Source: Colivivens sp964452915
Lineage (GTDB): Bacteria > Bacteroidota > Bacteroidia > Bacteroidales > Bacteroidaceae
Assembly (NCBI GenBank): GCA_964452915.1
Contig: CAYVNW010000029.1
Location: forward strand, 1-38,846
Reading direction: 5' to 3'
Length of the DNA: 38,846 nucleotides
In this document: positions 16,540-25,544 of the stretch, piece after piece
Layout: every line of letters starts with the position of its first letter
How positions within the stretch are numbered: the first letter of the stretch is position 1
The notes under the pieces: generated by a model
Database searches by the model: none
What the model saw: the letters and a program-made list of their open reading frames with translations, nothing else
What the model was told of the DNA's origin: nothing
Translations under genes and position numbers: made by a program

Positions 16540-17856
16540 TTATTGGTAAACTTTACGTTTGTCGACCACCCTCTTGGCTTTACCTTCACTTACCGGCAGG
16601 CTGCCTTTTGGAACAAGCTTGACATGAGGCGTGAGAAGAATTTCGTCTTTCAATGCACGTGTAATGTCTTTGGTAAGTTGTTGCAGGCGTGCATAGTCGT
16701 CTGTGAACATCTCTGCAATTTCAACTTCCACTGTCATGTTGTCGTTATCCTCGTCTGTCGTGAGAGTTATAAGATAGTTGCTGCCAAGTTCTTTGAATTG
16801 CATGAGAATCTTCTCAACTTGAATAGGAAAGATGTTGACTCCGCGCAATACTATCATGTCATCTGAACGTCCGCGCATACGGTCGAGTCTGACATGATTG
16901 CGCCCGCATGGGCATGTATGTCCCAACACCCTTGTAAGGTCGCGAGTACGATAGCGGAGCAGTGGCATCGCTTCACGATTGAGCGTGGTGAGCACAAGTT
17001 CTCCCATCTCTCCATCGGGCAGAGGCTCAAGAGTTTCCGGATCAACTATTTCAACGATGTAGTAGTCTTCCCAAAAGTGCATTCCATTTTGCTCTTTACA
17101 TTCGAAGCCTACTCCCGGACCACACATTTCACTCATGCCAAACGAATTGTATGCCTTGACTCCGAGCATGTCTTCTATTCTCTTACGCTGTTCCTCACTG
17201 TGTGGTTCGGCTCCGATGGCAAGTACTTTCAGTTTGGTGTCCTTTCGGGGGTCCACTCCTATTTCTTTCATCACCTCGTAGAGTCGTGTTACATACGAAG
17301 GCACAGCATGGACTGCAGTTGTACCAAAATCGGTGAAGAACTTTATTTGACGCAATGAGTTGCCGGCAGCGGCAGGAATAGTCAATGCTCCCAAACGCTC
17401 TGCTCCGTATTGGAAACCGAGTCCTCCGGTAAACATTCCATATCCAGATGAGTTTTGAAATACATCATCAGGGCGTAATCCTACCATCCAAAGGCAGCGT
17501 GCTACAGCATTTGCCCATTCGTCAAGATCTTTCTGTGTGTGCAGTATGACGGTAGGGTTGCCTGTGGTTCCCGACGAAGAATGCAAACGTACACACTGGC
17601 GCAGTGGCACACTTGCCATGCCAAAAGGATAAGTATCGCGCAAGTCTTGCTTTGTGGTAAAAGGAATTTTGCGGATATCATCGAGCGTTTGAATGTCTTC
17701 CGGTTTGAGTCCGATATCTTCGAAGCGTTCCTTGTAGAACTTGCTGTTCATACAATGCTTTACGGTAGCTTGCAAACGCTGAAGCTGGAGTCTCTTTATC
17801 TCCTCACGAGATATTGTCTCATATTGCGGATGCAGATAAGGTGATTTGTCGTCCAT
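16540..17856 (-). CDS. paaK: Phenylacetate-CoA ligase (first of two paralogues)
   Basis: This 438-residue member of the adenylate-forming family shows the nucleotide loop SSSGTTGNPTVILHT, the NSFGMSEMCGPG region, and the C-terminal RGVNIFPIQVEKIL followed by LPVSEGKAKRVVDKRK. By family it makes an aryl-acetyl-CoA from arylacetate, ATP and CoA, releasing AMP and pyrophosphate. It is clearly diverged from the second copy at 19170-20477, so the two may prefer different acids (phenylacetate, 4-hydroxyphenylacetate, indoleacetate). It lies 6 bases downstream of the aminotransferase. Which acid each copy uses cannot be told from sequence. Confidence 0.92.
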   Translation of the reverse strand: MDDKSPYLHPQYETISREEIKRLQLQRLQATVKHCMNSKFYKERFEDIGLKPEDIQTLDDIRKIPFTTKQDLRDTYPFGMASVPLRQCVRLHSSSGTTGNPTVILHTQKDLDEWANAVARCLWMVGLRPDDVFQNSSGYGMFTGGLGFQYGAERLGALTIPAAAGNSLRQIKFFTDFGTTAVHAVPSYVTRLYEVMKEIGVDPRKDTKLKVLAIGAEPHSEEQRKRIEDMLGVKAYNSFGMSEMCGPGVGFECKEQNGMHFWEDYYIVEIVDPETLEPLPDGEMGELVLTTLNREAMPLLRYRTRDLTRVLGHTCPCGRNHVRLDRMRGRSDDMIVLRGVNIFPIQVEKILMQFKELGSNYLITLTTDEDNDNMTVEVEIAEMFTDDYARLQQLTKDITRALKDEILLTPHVKLVPKGSLPVSEGKAKRVVDKRKVYQ

Positions 17857-17862
17857 CGTAAT

Positions 17863-19170
17863 TTATTTATGGTCGTAGTTGAATTGTGTCATTCGTTCGT
17901 CAAGAACATCGTACAGGTCATCGCGCATACGGCTTGTACATGCTCTTACTCCAGGTTCAAGTGACCCGGTAGTATCAAGGTTAATGCTTGAAACCCCGTA
18001 GTATATTAGTTCTTTTGCAAGTTCGCCTCCGGAGAGGTGAGGGTAGGAGAGAGAAAAGAAGAATCCGTCGCCTATTTCTTCCGTAACGTCTCTTGGGTAT
18101 GTGATTGTGAAGCCGTGCTTCAAGAATATCTGTTTCATCTTTTTTGCCCTGACTGCATATTCCTTGGTGTCTTCCACGAAGTTTATCTTTCCTTCGCACG
18201 AGAGTCGCAACATCTCTGCATATCCATATTGTGTGGTAGCTGTGCAACCACTTGTAATCATGTATTGTATGCTTGCGATGAATGTCGGACCAAATACTCC
18301 GGTATCGTGGTAGCGTTCGGCAAGAGCCGGAAATTGCCTGTCGAACAACTTATCGGAAATGCATGCAAGTGCCATACGCTGGCCTGCGTATGAGAAGATT
18401 TTACTACTACTTAGCATTATAAAATAATTATCGGTATAGCGTGCCACAGTCCTTACATATGGAGGTTGGTAAGGGTGTGACAGATCCCTGCGGTTGTCCA
18501 TGGCAAAGTATGCAAGATCTTCCATGACAATAGCGTCGTACTTAGTTGCAAGCTCACCAATTATTTTCAGTTCATCTTCTTCCAAACTGATCCATGCAGG
18601 GTTGTTGGGGTTGGAGTATATTATTGCGGCTACATCCTTGTCATGCAGTTCCTCTTCCAGTTTGGCTCTAAGTTTGTCGCCACGATAGTTGTATATATCA
18701 AATTCTTTCCAACTGATACCAAGTACGCGTAGTTGTGATTTCTGAATAGGAAATCCAGGGTCAATAAACAATACCTTGTCTTTTGTTTTGTCTCTCTGAC
18801 AGCAAGCGATGAATCCTCCAAACGATCCTGCCACACTCCCTACAGTTGGAATACATGCACGCGGACTTATATCGATATTGATAAATGCCTTGACAAATTT
18901 GCTTGCGGCATCTTTCAGTTCTGGTATGCCTGCTGCAGCTGGATATTGCGATCCTATGCCACTGTCGAGTGCGCGTTTCTCTGCTTCTACACCATATTTA
19001 TTAATAGGCAATCCTGGTGAACCTTGATCCATTCTGATAAAAGGTATTCCAGTCTTCTTTTCCAAATACTGTGCGACTAACAGAGTTTCCCCGATGGTGG
19101 CGTGGCTGAGGTCTGCCACGTTATTCTCCTTTACGGCCTCTGCAACTAACTCTTCACTGAATATTCTCAT
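17863..19170 (-). CDS. PLP-dependent aminotransferase, class I/II, in the arylacetate cluster
   Basis: The 435-residue fold-type I enzyme has SNPNNPAW (186-193), MEDLAYF (216-222) and the PLP lysine in SSSKIFSYAGQR (K257). It is only distantly similar to the aminotransferase of the pheA operon. Between iorAB and two arylacetate ligases it most likely interconverts aromatic amino acids with phenylpyruvate, 4-hydroxyphenylpyruvate or indolepyruvate. The start codon shares one base with the stop of the upstream ligase (TAATG), so translation is coupled. Substrate assignment rests on the neighbourhood. Confidence 0.9.
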   Translation of the reverse strand: MRIFSEELVAEAVKENNVADLSHATIGETLLVAQYLEKKTGIPFIRMDQGSPGLPINKYGVEAEKRALDSGIGSQYPAAAGIPELKDAASKFVKAFINIDISPRACIPTVGSVAGSFGGFIACCQRDKTKDKVLFIDPGFPIQKSQLRVLGISWKEFDIYNYRGDKLRAKLEEELHDKDVAAIIYSNPNNPAWISLEEDELKIIGELATKYDAIVMEDLAYFAMDNRRDLSHPYQPPYVRTVARYTDNYFIMLSSSKIFSYAGQRMALACISDKLFDRQFPALAERYHDTGVFGPTFIASIQYMITSGCTATTQYGYAEMLRLSCEGKINFVEDTKEYAVRAKKMKQIFLKHGFTITYPRDVTEEIGDGFFFSLSYPHLSGGELAKELIYYGVSSINLDTTGSLEPGVRACTSRMRDDLYDVLDERMTQFNYDHK

Positions 19171-20477
19171 TAGTTTTGGAATTTACGTTTATCGTTTACA
19201 TGTTTAGCTTTTCCTATGGATCTCTGTATGGTTCCTGGAGGCAATATGTGGATGTTCGGTTTGATGCCAACTAAACTGACTATTCTGTCGTAGAGAGGTT
19301 TGATAAAAGGCATTTGTTTTGCAGGGTTCGGTGAAAAATACTCTTCACGAAGCTCTACATCAAGGTCGAACATATCTTCGTTGTCCTTACGGTCTACTGT
19401 GATAAAATATTGTGGAGAGTATACAGGAAATTCAGTGAGTACGGTTTCGATCTGTGAAGGGAACACATTAACTCCACGTACGATGAGCATATCGTCTGAA
19501 CGTCCTAAGATGCGGTCCATGCGCACTGCCGTACGTCCGCACTTACATGGTTCATAGATGAGTCGTGTGAGGTCACGGGTGCGGTATCTCAGAATTGGCA
19601 TGGCTTCTTTACAAAGGGTGGTGAATACCAATTCTCCGAATTCACCTGGTTCACATGGTTCGAGAGTGTCAGGATTAATGATTTCAGGAAACCACATGTC
19701 TTCCCATAGGTGAGTACCGTCTTGATATTCGCATTCACCTCCTACACCAGGGCCAGACATCTCTGTCAATCCGTATATGTCGTAGGCTTTGATTCCAAGT
19801 TTTTCCTGCAATTCCTTTCGCATCCCTTCCGTCCAAGGTTCGGCTCCAAAAAAGCCTGCCCGCAATTTCAGGTTCTGTAGATGAACTTTATCGCTTTTCT
19901 CTATGCATTCAGCCAAATGCAGTGCGTAGGAAGGAGTACAGCAAAGGGCAGCGGACCCGAAGTCCTGCATAAGCATTATTTGTTTTTCTGAGTTGCCGGC
20001 AGAAGCAGGTAGCTGAACTGCGCCAAGTCGCTTTGCCGCATCATGAGCTCCAAGCCCACCTGTAAACAGTCCGTAGCCATATGATACATGTACTATGTCG
20101 CCAGGTCCTATATCGCCTGCTGCCAGTACTCTTGCCGCACCTTCGGCCCAGCATTCAAGGTCTTTGTCGGTGTAAGTAGCCACGACCGGTTTACCTGTGG
20201 TACCCGATGATGCATGTATTCTGCGTACTTCTGTCATTGGTACTGCTTGTAGTCCGAATGGATACTCATCACGCAAATCGTGCTTTGTTGTGAATGGCAG
20301 TTTTGATATATCTTTTATACTTTTGATGTCTTCTGGTTTCACTCCGCGTGCGTCCATCTTCTTCCTATAGAAAGGCACTTTCTCATAGCAAGTTTTGACG
20401 GTTTGTTGCAGACGTTCTGTTTGGAGCTTTGTCATGTCCTCACGTGACATGCACTCCATCTTAGGATTTAAAATCAT
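19170..20477 (-). CDS. paaK: Phenylacetate-CoA ligase (second paralogue)
   Basis: This 435-residue paralogue of the ligase at 16540-17856 has the nucleotide loop ASSGTTGKPVVATYT, YGLTEMSGPGVGGECEYQDG and RGVNVFPSQIETVL. The C-terminal catalytic lysine region is RSIGKAKHVNDKRK. It forms arylacetyl-CoA from the acid, ATP and CoA. It starts 58 bases after iorB; a TAATTTTG (20514-20521, minus strand) in that gap resembles a promoter -7 box, but no -33 element is properly spaced. The Cys-rich stretch CKCGRTAVRMD (also CPCGRNHVRLD in the other copy) is a normal feature of the family. Confidence 0.92.
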   Translation of the reverse strand: MILNPKMECMSREDMTKLQTERLQQTVKTCYEKVPFYRKKMDARGVKPEDIKSIKDISKLPFTTKHDLRDEYPFGLQAVPMTEVRRIHASSGTTGKPVVATYTDKDLECWAEGAARVLAAGDIGPGDIVHVSYGYGLFTGGLGAHDAAKRLGAVQLPASAGNSEKQIMLMQDFGSAALCCTPSYALHLAECIEKSDKVHLQNLKLRAGFFGAEPWTEGMRKELQEKLGIKAYDIYGLTEMSGPGVGGECEYQDGTHLWEDMWFPEIINPDTLEPCEPGEFGELVFTTLCKEAMPILRYRTRDLTRLIYEPCKCGRTAVRMDRILGRSDDMLIVRGVNVFPSQIETVLTEFPVYSPQYFITVDRKDNEDMFDLDVELREEYFSPNPAKQMPFIKPLYDRIVSLVGIKPNIHILPPGTIQRSIGKAKHVNDKRKFQN

Positions 20478-20535
20478 TATTTATTTGTTTTGATATTGTG
20501 TTATTAGTACTTACAAAATTAAATATGTTATGCAA

Positions 20536-21111
20536 TCATTGGTTTGCCGCAACACCTGCATCAAAGGCTTTGAGGTTTGAGTTGACTACACCTTCGCCTT
20601 TGCGTGCAAATATCACCGCTATGGCAGAGCGGAGTTGTTCAACAGAAAGTATCTCAATGTATGGTGCCGCCATTCCAAGTAATACCATATTCGCCCCGCG
20701 TATGTTTCCTGCTTCTTTTGCTACATCGTCGATATTGAGTCTCACTACCTTAGGCATAGCATCGAGTTCGGCTGTTAAGGCTGTTATATCTGGGTAGTTG
20801 GGTATGTTGATAAATGGTTTACTACTTGTTATGATTATTCCATCCTTTGCAAGATAGGGCAGATAGCGTAAGGCTTCCATTGGTTCCATGCTTATTATGA
20901 CATCTGCTTTTCCTAATGGAATAAGGTCTGAATAAATAGGCTGTGTCGACAGTCGTAAGTTGCTTTGTACGTCACCGCCTCGTTGGCTCATGCCGTGCAC
21001 TTCTGCTTGTTTTAAGTAAACGCCGGCTTCTGTGGCGGCCTCACCTATGACTGTTGCAATTGAAAGGATTCCTTGTCCTCCCACACCGCATAATATTATG
21101 TCTTTCTTCAT
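20536..21111 (-). CDS. iorB: Indolepyruvate ferredoxin oxidoreductase, beta subunit
   Basis: The 191-residue gamma-type subunit of a 2-oxoacid oxidoreductase opens with MKKDIILCGVGGQGILSIA and continues with AEVHGMSQRGGDVQSNLRL, both typical of IorB. The open frame runs further upstream, but the ATG at 21111 overlaps the iorA stop by four bases (ATGA) and begins the conserved sequence, so it is the start. With IorA it interconverts arylpyruvates and arylacetyl-CoA plus CO2, using ferredoxin. The direction may be oxidative (amino acid fermentation) or reductive (making aromatic amino acids from arylacetates). Confidence 0.94.
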   Translation of the reverse strand: MKKDIILCGVGGQGILSIATVIGEAATEAGVYLKQAEVHGMSQRGGDVQSNLRLSTQPIYSDLIPLGKADVIISMEPMEALRYLPYLAKDGIIITSSKPFINIPNYPDITALTAELDAMPKVVRLNIDDVAKEAGNIRGANMVLLGMAAPYIEILSVEQLRSAIAVIFARKGEGVVNSNLKAFDAGVAANQ

Positions 21112-22718
21112 TTCTTTCCCTCCTTCGCTTTTTTTGCCGCTTCGCGAGCGTGTCGTGTAAGTGTTTGTATGCACTCACGACGTGGAATGATTACTGACAC
21201 TCCGTCGTATTCAATCTCTTCTTTTATTATTTGAGTAATCTCCGGCATGTTTTTTGGTAGTGGAACTACTACCCGTACATGTTCCGGAGCAACCCCGATA
21301 GCTTTGCAGATTGCCTCATACTTATAGGTACCGGCACTGTCTTGACCACCGGTCATGCCAGTTGTCAGGTTGTCACTTATTATGACCACTATATTACTAT
21401 GGTCGTTAACTGCGTCGAGCAAACCAGTCATGCCGCTGTGTGTGAATGTTGAGTCACCTATAACAGCAATAGAAGGATACAGACCTGCGTCGGCAGCGCC
21501 TTTTGCCATTGTGATGCTTGCACCCATATCTACACAACTCGAAAGCGATACAAATGGAGGTAAGGCTCCCAATGTGTAGCATCCTATATCTCCGAAGACA
21601 CGATGAGTAGGGTATTCCTCAAGTACTTTATTCAGTGCAGTGTATACATCACGGTGTCCGCAACCTTGGCATAACTGTGGTGGTCTGCCGGCTAAATTTT
21701 TTGCCTGGTTAAACACCGCCCCCGCATTTTTACCTAATGCCTCTGCCACGCTGTCGGGTGTGAGTTCGCCAGTGCGAGGTAAGTCCCCTGTAAGCCTGCC
21801 CTTAATTGTATAGTCTGCCCCAAGGATTTCTTTTGTCAACTCCTCTACAACTGGTTGGCCGTCTTCAACTACAAGTATTGATTCGCACGACTTTGCGAAG
21901 TCTTTGATCATTTGCTTAGGGAGTGGATATTGTGAGATTTTCAATATTGCATGTTCTGTCAGATCTCCCTCAACTGCTTCCAGTACATAGTTGTATGCGA
22001 TGCCACAGGCGATGATGCCCAGTTTTGCCGTGGCTCCTTGCCGCTTGTTATATATTGATTCTTCGGATGACTTGAGCATTAATGGCTGTTTGTTGATAAG
22101 CTCAACATATTTTTTTCGTGCTATTCCAGGTAACAATACCCACTTGTCCTCGGATACGTTCAGAGAGTTCTCCTTAATAGCTTCACCTACTTCCACTGTA
22201 GCACGAGAGTGGGCGAGTCTGGTAACAAGACGCAACATGACAGGAACTTTCAATTGTTCCGACATATTGAATGCGTCGGTCATCATGTCGTATGCTTCTT
22301 GTTGGTTGCTTGGTTCGAATGCCGGTATCATGGCAAACTTTGCGTAAAAGCGGCTGTCTTGCTCATTTTGACTTGAGTGCATTGAAGGGTCGTCTGCGGC
22401 AAGTACAACAAGTCCTCCGTTTGTACCTGTGATAGCACTGTTTACGAATGCGTCGGCGCATACGTTCATGCCCACGTGCTTCATACAAACCAATGCTCGT
22501 TTTCCCGCATAGCTCATTCCTAAAGCTGCTTCCATTGCAGTCTTCTCGTTCGTACACCACCGGCTGTGTATGCCTCTTTCCTTTGCTAATGGTGAGTTTT
22601 GGATGTACTCGGTGATTTCTGTGCTTGGAGTGCCAGGATAAGCATATACACCGCTTAGTCCGGCATTGATTGCTCCAAGTGCTATTGCTTCATCACCCAG
22701 CAATAATTTCTTTTCCAT
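21108..22718 (-). CDS. iorA: Indolepyruvate ferredoxin oxidoreductase, alpha subunit (no C-terminal Fe-S domain)
   Basis: In this 536-residue thiamine diphosphate enzyme the N-terminal pyrimidine-binding half starts LLLGDEAIALGAINAGLSGVYAYPGTPSTE. The C-terminal half has CQGCGHRDVY, GDIGCYTLGALPP and the TPP/Mg segment from GDSTFTHSG to DNLTTG. The archaeal type adds a ferredoxin-like region with CxxCxxCxxxCP clusters at its end; here the protein stops after PRRECIQTLTRHAREAAKKAKEGKK with no such clusters. It is the first gene of the long minus-strand run and has its own promoter. Electrons probably pass to ferredoxin by a different route or from a bound partner. Confidence 0.94.
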   Translation of the reverse strand: MEKKLLLGDEAIALGAINAGLSGVYAYPGTPSTEITEYIQNSPLAKERGIHSRWCTNEKTAMEAALGMSYAGKRALVCMKHVGMNVCADAFVNSAITGTNGGLVVLAADDPSMHSSQNEQDSRFYAKFAMIPAFEPSNQQEAYDMMTDAFNMSEQLKVPVMLRLVTRLAHSRATVEVGEAIKENSLNVSEDKWVLLPGIARKKYVELINKQPLMLKSSEESIYNKRQGATAKLGIIACGIAYNYVLEAVEGDLTEHAILKISQYPLPKQMIKDFAKSCESILVVEDGQPVVEELTKEILGADYTIKGRLTGDLPRTGELTPDSVAEALGKNAGAVFNQAKNLAGRPPQLCQGCGHRDVYTALNKVLEEYPTHRVFGDIGCYTLGALPPFVSLSSCVDMGASITMAKGAADAGLYPSIAVIGDSTFTHSGMTGLLDAVNDHSNIVVIISDNLTTGMTGGQDSAGTYKYEAICKAIGVAPEHVRVVVPLPKNMPEITQIIKEEIEYDGVSVIIPRRECIQTLTRHAREAAKKAKEGKK

Positions 22719-22765
22719 TTGTTGACTATAATACTATAATAGTTCTTTTATAAGTTTGAATTCGA

Positions 22766-22773
22766 CAAAGTTA
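22766..22773 (-). promoter_or_regulatory. Promoter -7 box of the iorA operon
   Basis: TAACTTTG on the minus strand matches TAnnTTTG, about 48 bases before the iorA start. TTG-containing stretches lie upstream, but the nearest full TTG is at 17 rather than 19-21 bases. The transcript would start near 22759. Confidence 0.55.
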
Positions 22774-22935
22774 CAAAAAACTTCTCAAAACAATAGTCCG
22801 GTTGACAATTAATTCGCTTTTGTGAAGACTGATGCACGAATTATTGATAAATTTGTCTGGTTCCCGACATGAATGTAAGGATAGACAGGTCCGTTTTGCC
22901 TGTATTATATGTACGACAGTCGAATTCGTCAAGAG

Positions 22936-23580
22936 CTAATCTCTTGGTCTTTCATCCCATCCGACGAAAATTGGTTCCAGACCCAATTGATTCAGTATGT
23001 GTGTTATTGCTTCTTGTGCGTAGCGAGTGGCTTTATTCCGGTTTTCTGTCGTGTCAAATTGTGCTCTGATTTGTAGTTCTACCTTTTGTTTCAGACTGTA
23101 GTTGGATATCAATGTCTCTTTCCAATAAGCCTCGTCATCAGAGATGAATGGAGATTCCTGTGTCGATGCTGTATATTCGAGCCGTGGTATGCGCACTTGC
23201 ACTTTCCCGTCATCGAGCATGATATATTCCACCTTGTTGAGGTCTATCGTGAAACTAACTTTTTGTCTGAGGATCTGAACGCATGAGTGCTTTTCAGGAA
23301 ACAAACTTAAGTGGTATTCTGTCTGTTGTACCGTTGTGTAATCTTCTATTATCGCGGTCGCAACATACATTTCTCCTTTGGGCATTATTTTCATAATCTC
23401 TGCTGGAGTGTTTTGTAATATCACTTCATTGTTATCTTGGCTATTGTCCGTGCATTTTGATACGATGATGCACACCAATATGATAATAGCGAAAACACAT
23501 ATTAGTATTAACAATGAGGTGCCTTTAATCAATGTAGACAACCAACTGCGTAATGTGTGGAAACTCTGATTCAGATTCAT
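22936..23580 (-). CDS. DUF4230 protein, membrane-anchored
   Basis: The 214-residue protein has one strongly hydrophobic segment (LLILICVFAIIILVCIIV) near residues 23-42 and a C-terminal extracytoplasmic domain. The pattern resembles DUF4230: MKIMPKGEMYVATAIIEDYTTV, then KVSFTIDLNKVEYIMLDDGKVQVRIPRLEY. It follows another DUF4230 gene after 3 bases, so the two are co-transcribed and probably arose by duplication. The function of the family is not known. There is no catalytic motif. Confidence 0.8.
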   Translation of the reverse strand: MNLNQSFHTLRSWLSTLIKGTSLLILICVFAIIILVCIIVSKCTDNSQDNNEVILQNTPAEIMKIMPKGEMYVATAIIEDYTTVQQTEYHLSLFPEKHSCVQILRQKVSFTIDLNKVEYIMLDDGKVQVRIPRLEYTASTQESPFISDDEAYWKETLISNYSLKQKVELQIRAQFDTTENRNKATRYAQEAITHILNQLGLEPIFVGWDERPRD

Positions 23581-23583
23581 TTT

Positions 23584-24183
23584 TCATTCCTCCCTAACTT
23601 CACAACGTTCAAAGCCAAGACATTGTACCAATGAATTGATAATTGATCTGGCATTATTACGTATTTCTGAGCCTACAATCTGACGGAAGTCTTCTTTCAT
23701 GACCGATTCATAAGCTTGTTTACGTATTTTCTCTATTGTTTCATGTCCTATTTGGTCACGTAGGCCTGTTGAAATGCTCACTACTTTAGAATAATCAATA
23801 TCTGTGGAGTATCCTGAGTCGATTACTTTGGGTTCGGGCAGTGTAACTTCCACAACACGCAGGCTGTCGTTCACTTTTACATTATCAAGAGTCATTTCAC
23901 GCAGATCGTATCCGTATTTTATTTTTACTTCTACAGGAACTATGCATTTCCTTTCTCCATATTTCCAGGTTGACGGGTCGGTAATCGATATGTGTTCACT
24001 TAGACTTGAGTCGTAGTATGCAATTTTCTTTATTGTGAGTTCTGTTGTCACAATATCTGCTTCCTGCTGTATTGTAGACAAAATCGTTGATGGTGAAGCT
24101 GTCTTGTCGGTCTCTTTACTACAGGACGCAAAGATGCAAACAGCGCATATAATGATGGTATAATTCTGTAATCGGATGTTCAT
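23584..24183 (-). CDS. DUF4230 lipoprotein
   Basis: The 199-residue protein starts at ATG 24183 (MNIRLQNYTIIICAVCIFASCSKE). The lipobox ASC puts the acylated cysteine at residue 22, so it is an exported lipoprotein. The frame is open further upstream, but the promoter box TACATTTG at 24212-24219 excludes the longer starts. The body (TTELTIKKIAYYDSS, KCIVPVEVKIKYGYDLREM, VEVTLPEPKVIDS) parallels the downstream DUF4230 protein. A working guess is that the two assemble at the membrane; no biochemical role can be stated. Confidence 0.82.
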   Translation of the reverse strand: MNIRLQNYTIIICAVCIFASCSKETDKTASPSTILSTIQQEADIVTTELTIKKIAYYDSSLSEHISITDPSTWKYGERKCIVPVEVKIKYGYDLREMTLDNVKVNDSLRVVEVTLPEPKVIDSGYSTDIDYSKVVSISTGLRDQIGHETIEKIRKQAYESVMKEDFRQIVGSEIRNNARSIINSLVQCLGFERCEVREE

Positions 24184-24211
24184 AAAGTCGTCTTGATCGT
24201 TGTTTATGGAG

Positions 24212-24219
24212 CAAATGTA
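24212..24219 (-). promoter_or_regulatory. Promoter -7 box of the DUF4230 pair
   Basis: TACATTTG (minus strand) fits TAnnTTTG and lies 28 bases before the ATG at 24183. The -33 region has only TTTTC at the right distance. It is divergent to the OmpA promoter. Confidence 0.55.
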
Positions 24220-24241
24220 CGAAAAAGTTTGGTTGTGAAAA

Positions 24242-24270
24242 TTGTGTCTTCCTTCTTTTTTGTAATTTTG
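24242..24270 (+). promoter_or_regulatory. Promoter of the OmpA-family gene
   Basis: The -7 box TAATTTTG (24263-24270) is an exact TAnnTTTG match. TTG at 24242-24244 gives an 18-base spacer. The predicted start near 24277 leaves a 5' leader of about 48 nt. Confidence 0.6.
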
Positions 24271-24324
24271 CACCAAGCTTAATAAGAAAGACATATCTGT
24301 TTTATAATTTAAATAGTTATTATC

Positions 24325-25491
24325 ATGAGAAAGTTTATACTTATCGCCACAATGGTGGCTTCTGTCTTAACTGCAAACGCACAGAATGCAACAATCAACA
24401 GCAAACTGTATGACAACTTGTTCTTTAGTGTGCAGGGTGGTGTTTATGAACCTACTATCGGCCAGAGCTTTTTTAGTGATATGCGGCCTGTAGTCCGTGT
24501 TGAGGTTGGAAAAAACATTACTCCTATACTCGGTTTTTCAATTTCTGCTGATGCCGGTATCAATGCTAATAACGGAAACCACAAATCGAGTGTCTTTACT
24601 CCGCTTTCCGCTTATGGTACTAAGACCGCGTTTGATTTTACAAATGTAGGTCTCAACGGACTTATCAACCTCAATAACTTGTTTCATGGATTCAAGGATA
24701 AGTCAGATTTTGTTGAGGTTGTAGCACAAGCTGGACTTGGGTGGGTTCATATTTATGGAACTGATTGGACAAGCGGCCAGAAGAACTTCCTTGCCGCCAA
24801 TTTCGGACTGTCGGTTAACTTTAACTTGTGTGATGCATGGCAAATCAACATCCGTCCGGCAATCAAATACAATACAGATCAATGGAGACTTAATGTGAAC
24901 CGTTCCGATCTGAATCTGACAGCCGGTGTAACTTACAAACTGAAGAATTCTAACGGAACTCATGGCTTCAAACTATGCAACAATAAGTACACACAGGCTC
25001 AAATGGACGAAATGAATGCCCGCATCAATGCTATGCGTACAGAGTACAACGGGCAGTTAAGTGCAAAGGACAAAACAATAGCTGATTTGCAAAGTCAATT
25101 AGCGGCTGAGAAAGCTAAGGACAAAACTGTTATTGTGAATAAGACTGAAGTCGTTAATCAAACGCAGCTTGCGCCGGTGGTAATATTCGACCAGGGTAAG
25201 AGTGTCATAAATAAAGCTCAGCAACCTTCTGTACAAATGATTGCAACTTATATGAAAAATCATCCTGACAGCAAGGTCACAATCAGAGGATATGCGTCGC
25301 CGGAAGGTAATGCGGAGTTCAATCAAAAGTTGTCTGAGAACCGCGCAAAGGCCGTTTACAATATGCTTGTTAATACATACAAGATCAGTGCTGACCGTTT
25401 GAAAACTGAGGGACTCGGTGCTACATCTGATGTCTTCCCTGAAAACGATTGGAATCGTGTATGTGTATTCCTTGAAGAAAATCAAAAGTGA
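24325..25491 (+). CDS. OmpA-family outer membrane protein
   Basis: The 388-residue protein has a signal peptide (MRKFILIATMVASVLTANAQ). An N-terminal domain of about 200 residues has alternating beta-strand sequence (FFSVQGGVYEPTIG, LNGLINLNNLFHGF, WQINIRPAIKYNTDQWRLNV) typical of an eight-stranded barrel. A helical, probably coiled segment follows (MDEMNARINAMRTEY, DKTIADLQSQLAAEKAKDK, about 228-270). The C-terminal OmpA domain (about 280-388: VIFDQGKSVIN, VTIRGYASPEGNAEFNQKLSENRA) binds peptidoglycan. It ties the outer membrane to the cell wall. It is monocistronic, with its own promoter and a good terminator. Confidence 0.93.
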   Translation: MRKFILIATMVASVLTANAQNATINSKLYDNLFFSVQGGVYEPTIGQSFFSDMRPVVRVEVGKNITPILGFSISADAGINANNGNHKSSVFTPLSAYGTKTAFDFTNVGLNGLINLNNLFHGFKDKSDFVEVVAQAGLGWVHIYGTDWTSGQKNFLAANFGLSVNFNLCDAWQINIRPAIKYNTDQWRLNVNRSDLNLTAGVTYKLKNSNGTHGFKLCNNKYTQAQMDEMNARINAMRTEYNGQLSAKDKTIADLQSQLAAEKAKDKTVIVNKTEVVNQTQLAPVVIFDQGKSVINKAQQPSVQMIATYMKNHPDSKVTIRGYASPEGNAEFNQKLSENRAKAVYNMLVNTYKISADRLKTEGLGATSDVFPENDWNRVCVFLEENQK

Positions 25492-25544
25492 TGACACCAA
25501 CAAGGAATAAGTAGCATAATTGCAACGGTAATAATATGAATAAT

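Noticed and set aside
20514..20521. Internal promoter TAATTTTG before the second phenylacetate-CoA ligase
   Set aside because: The -7 box matches, but no -33 element is correctly spaced and the genes read as one unit; kept only as a remark.
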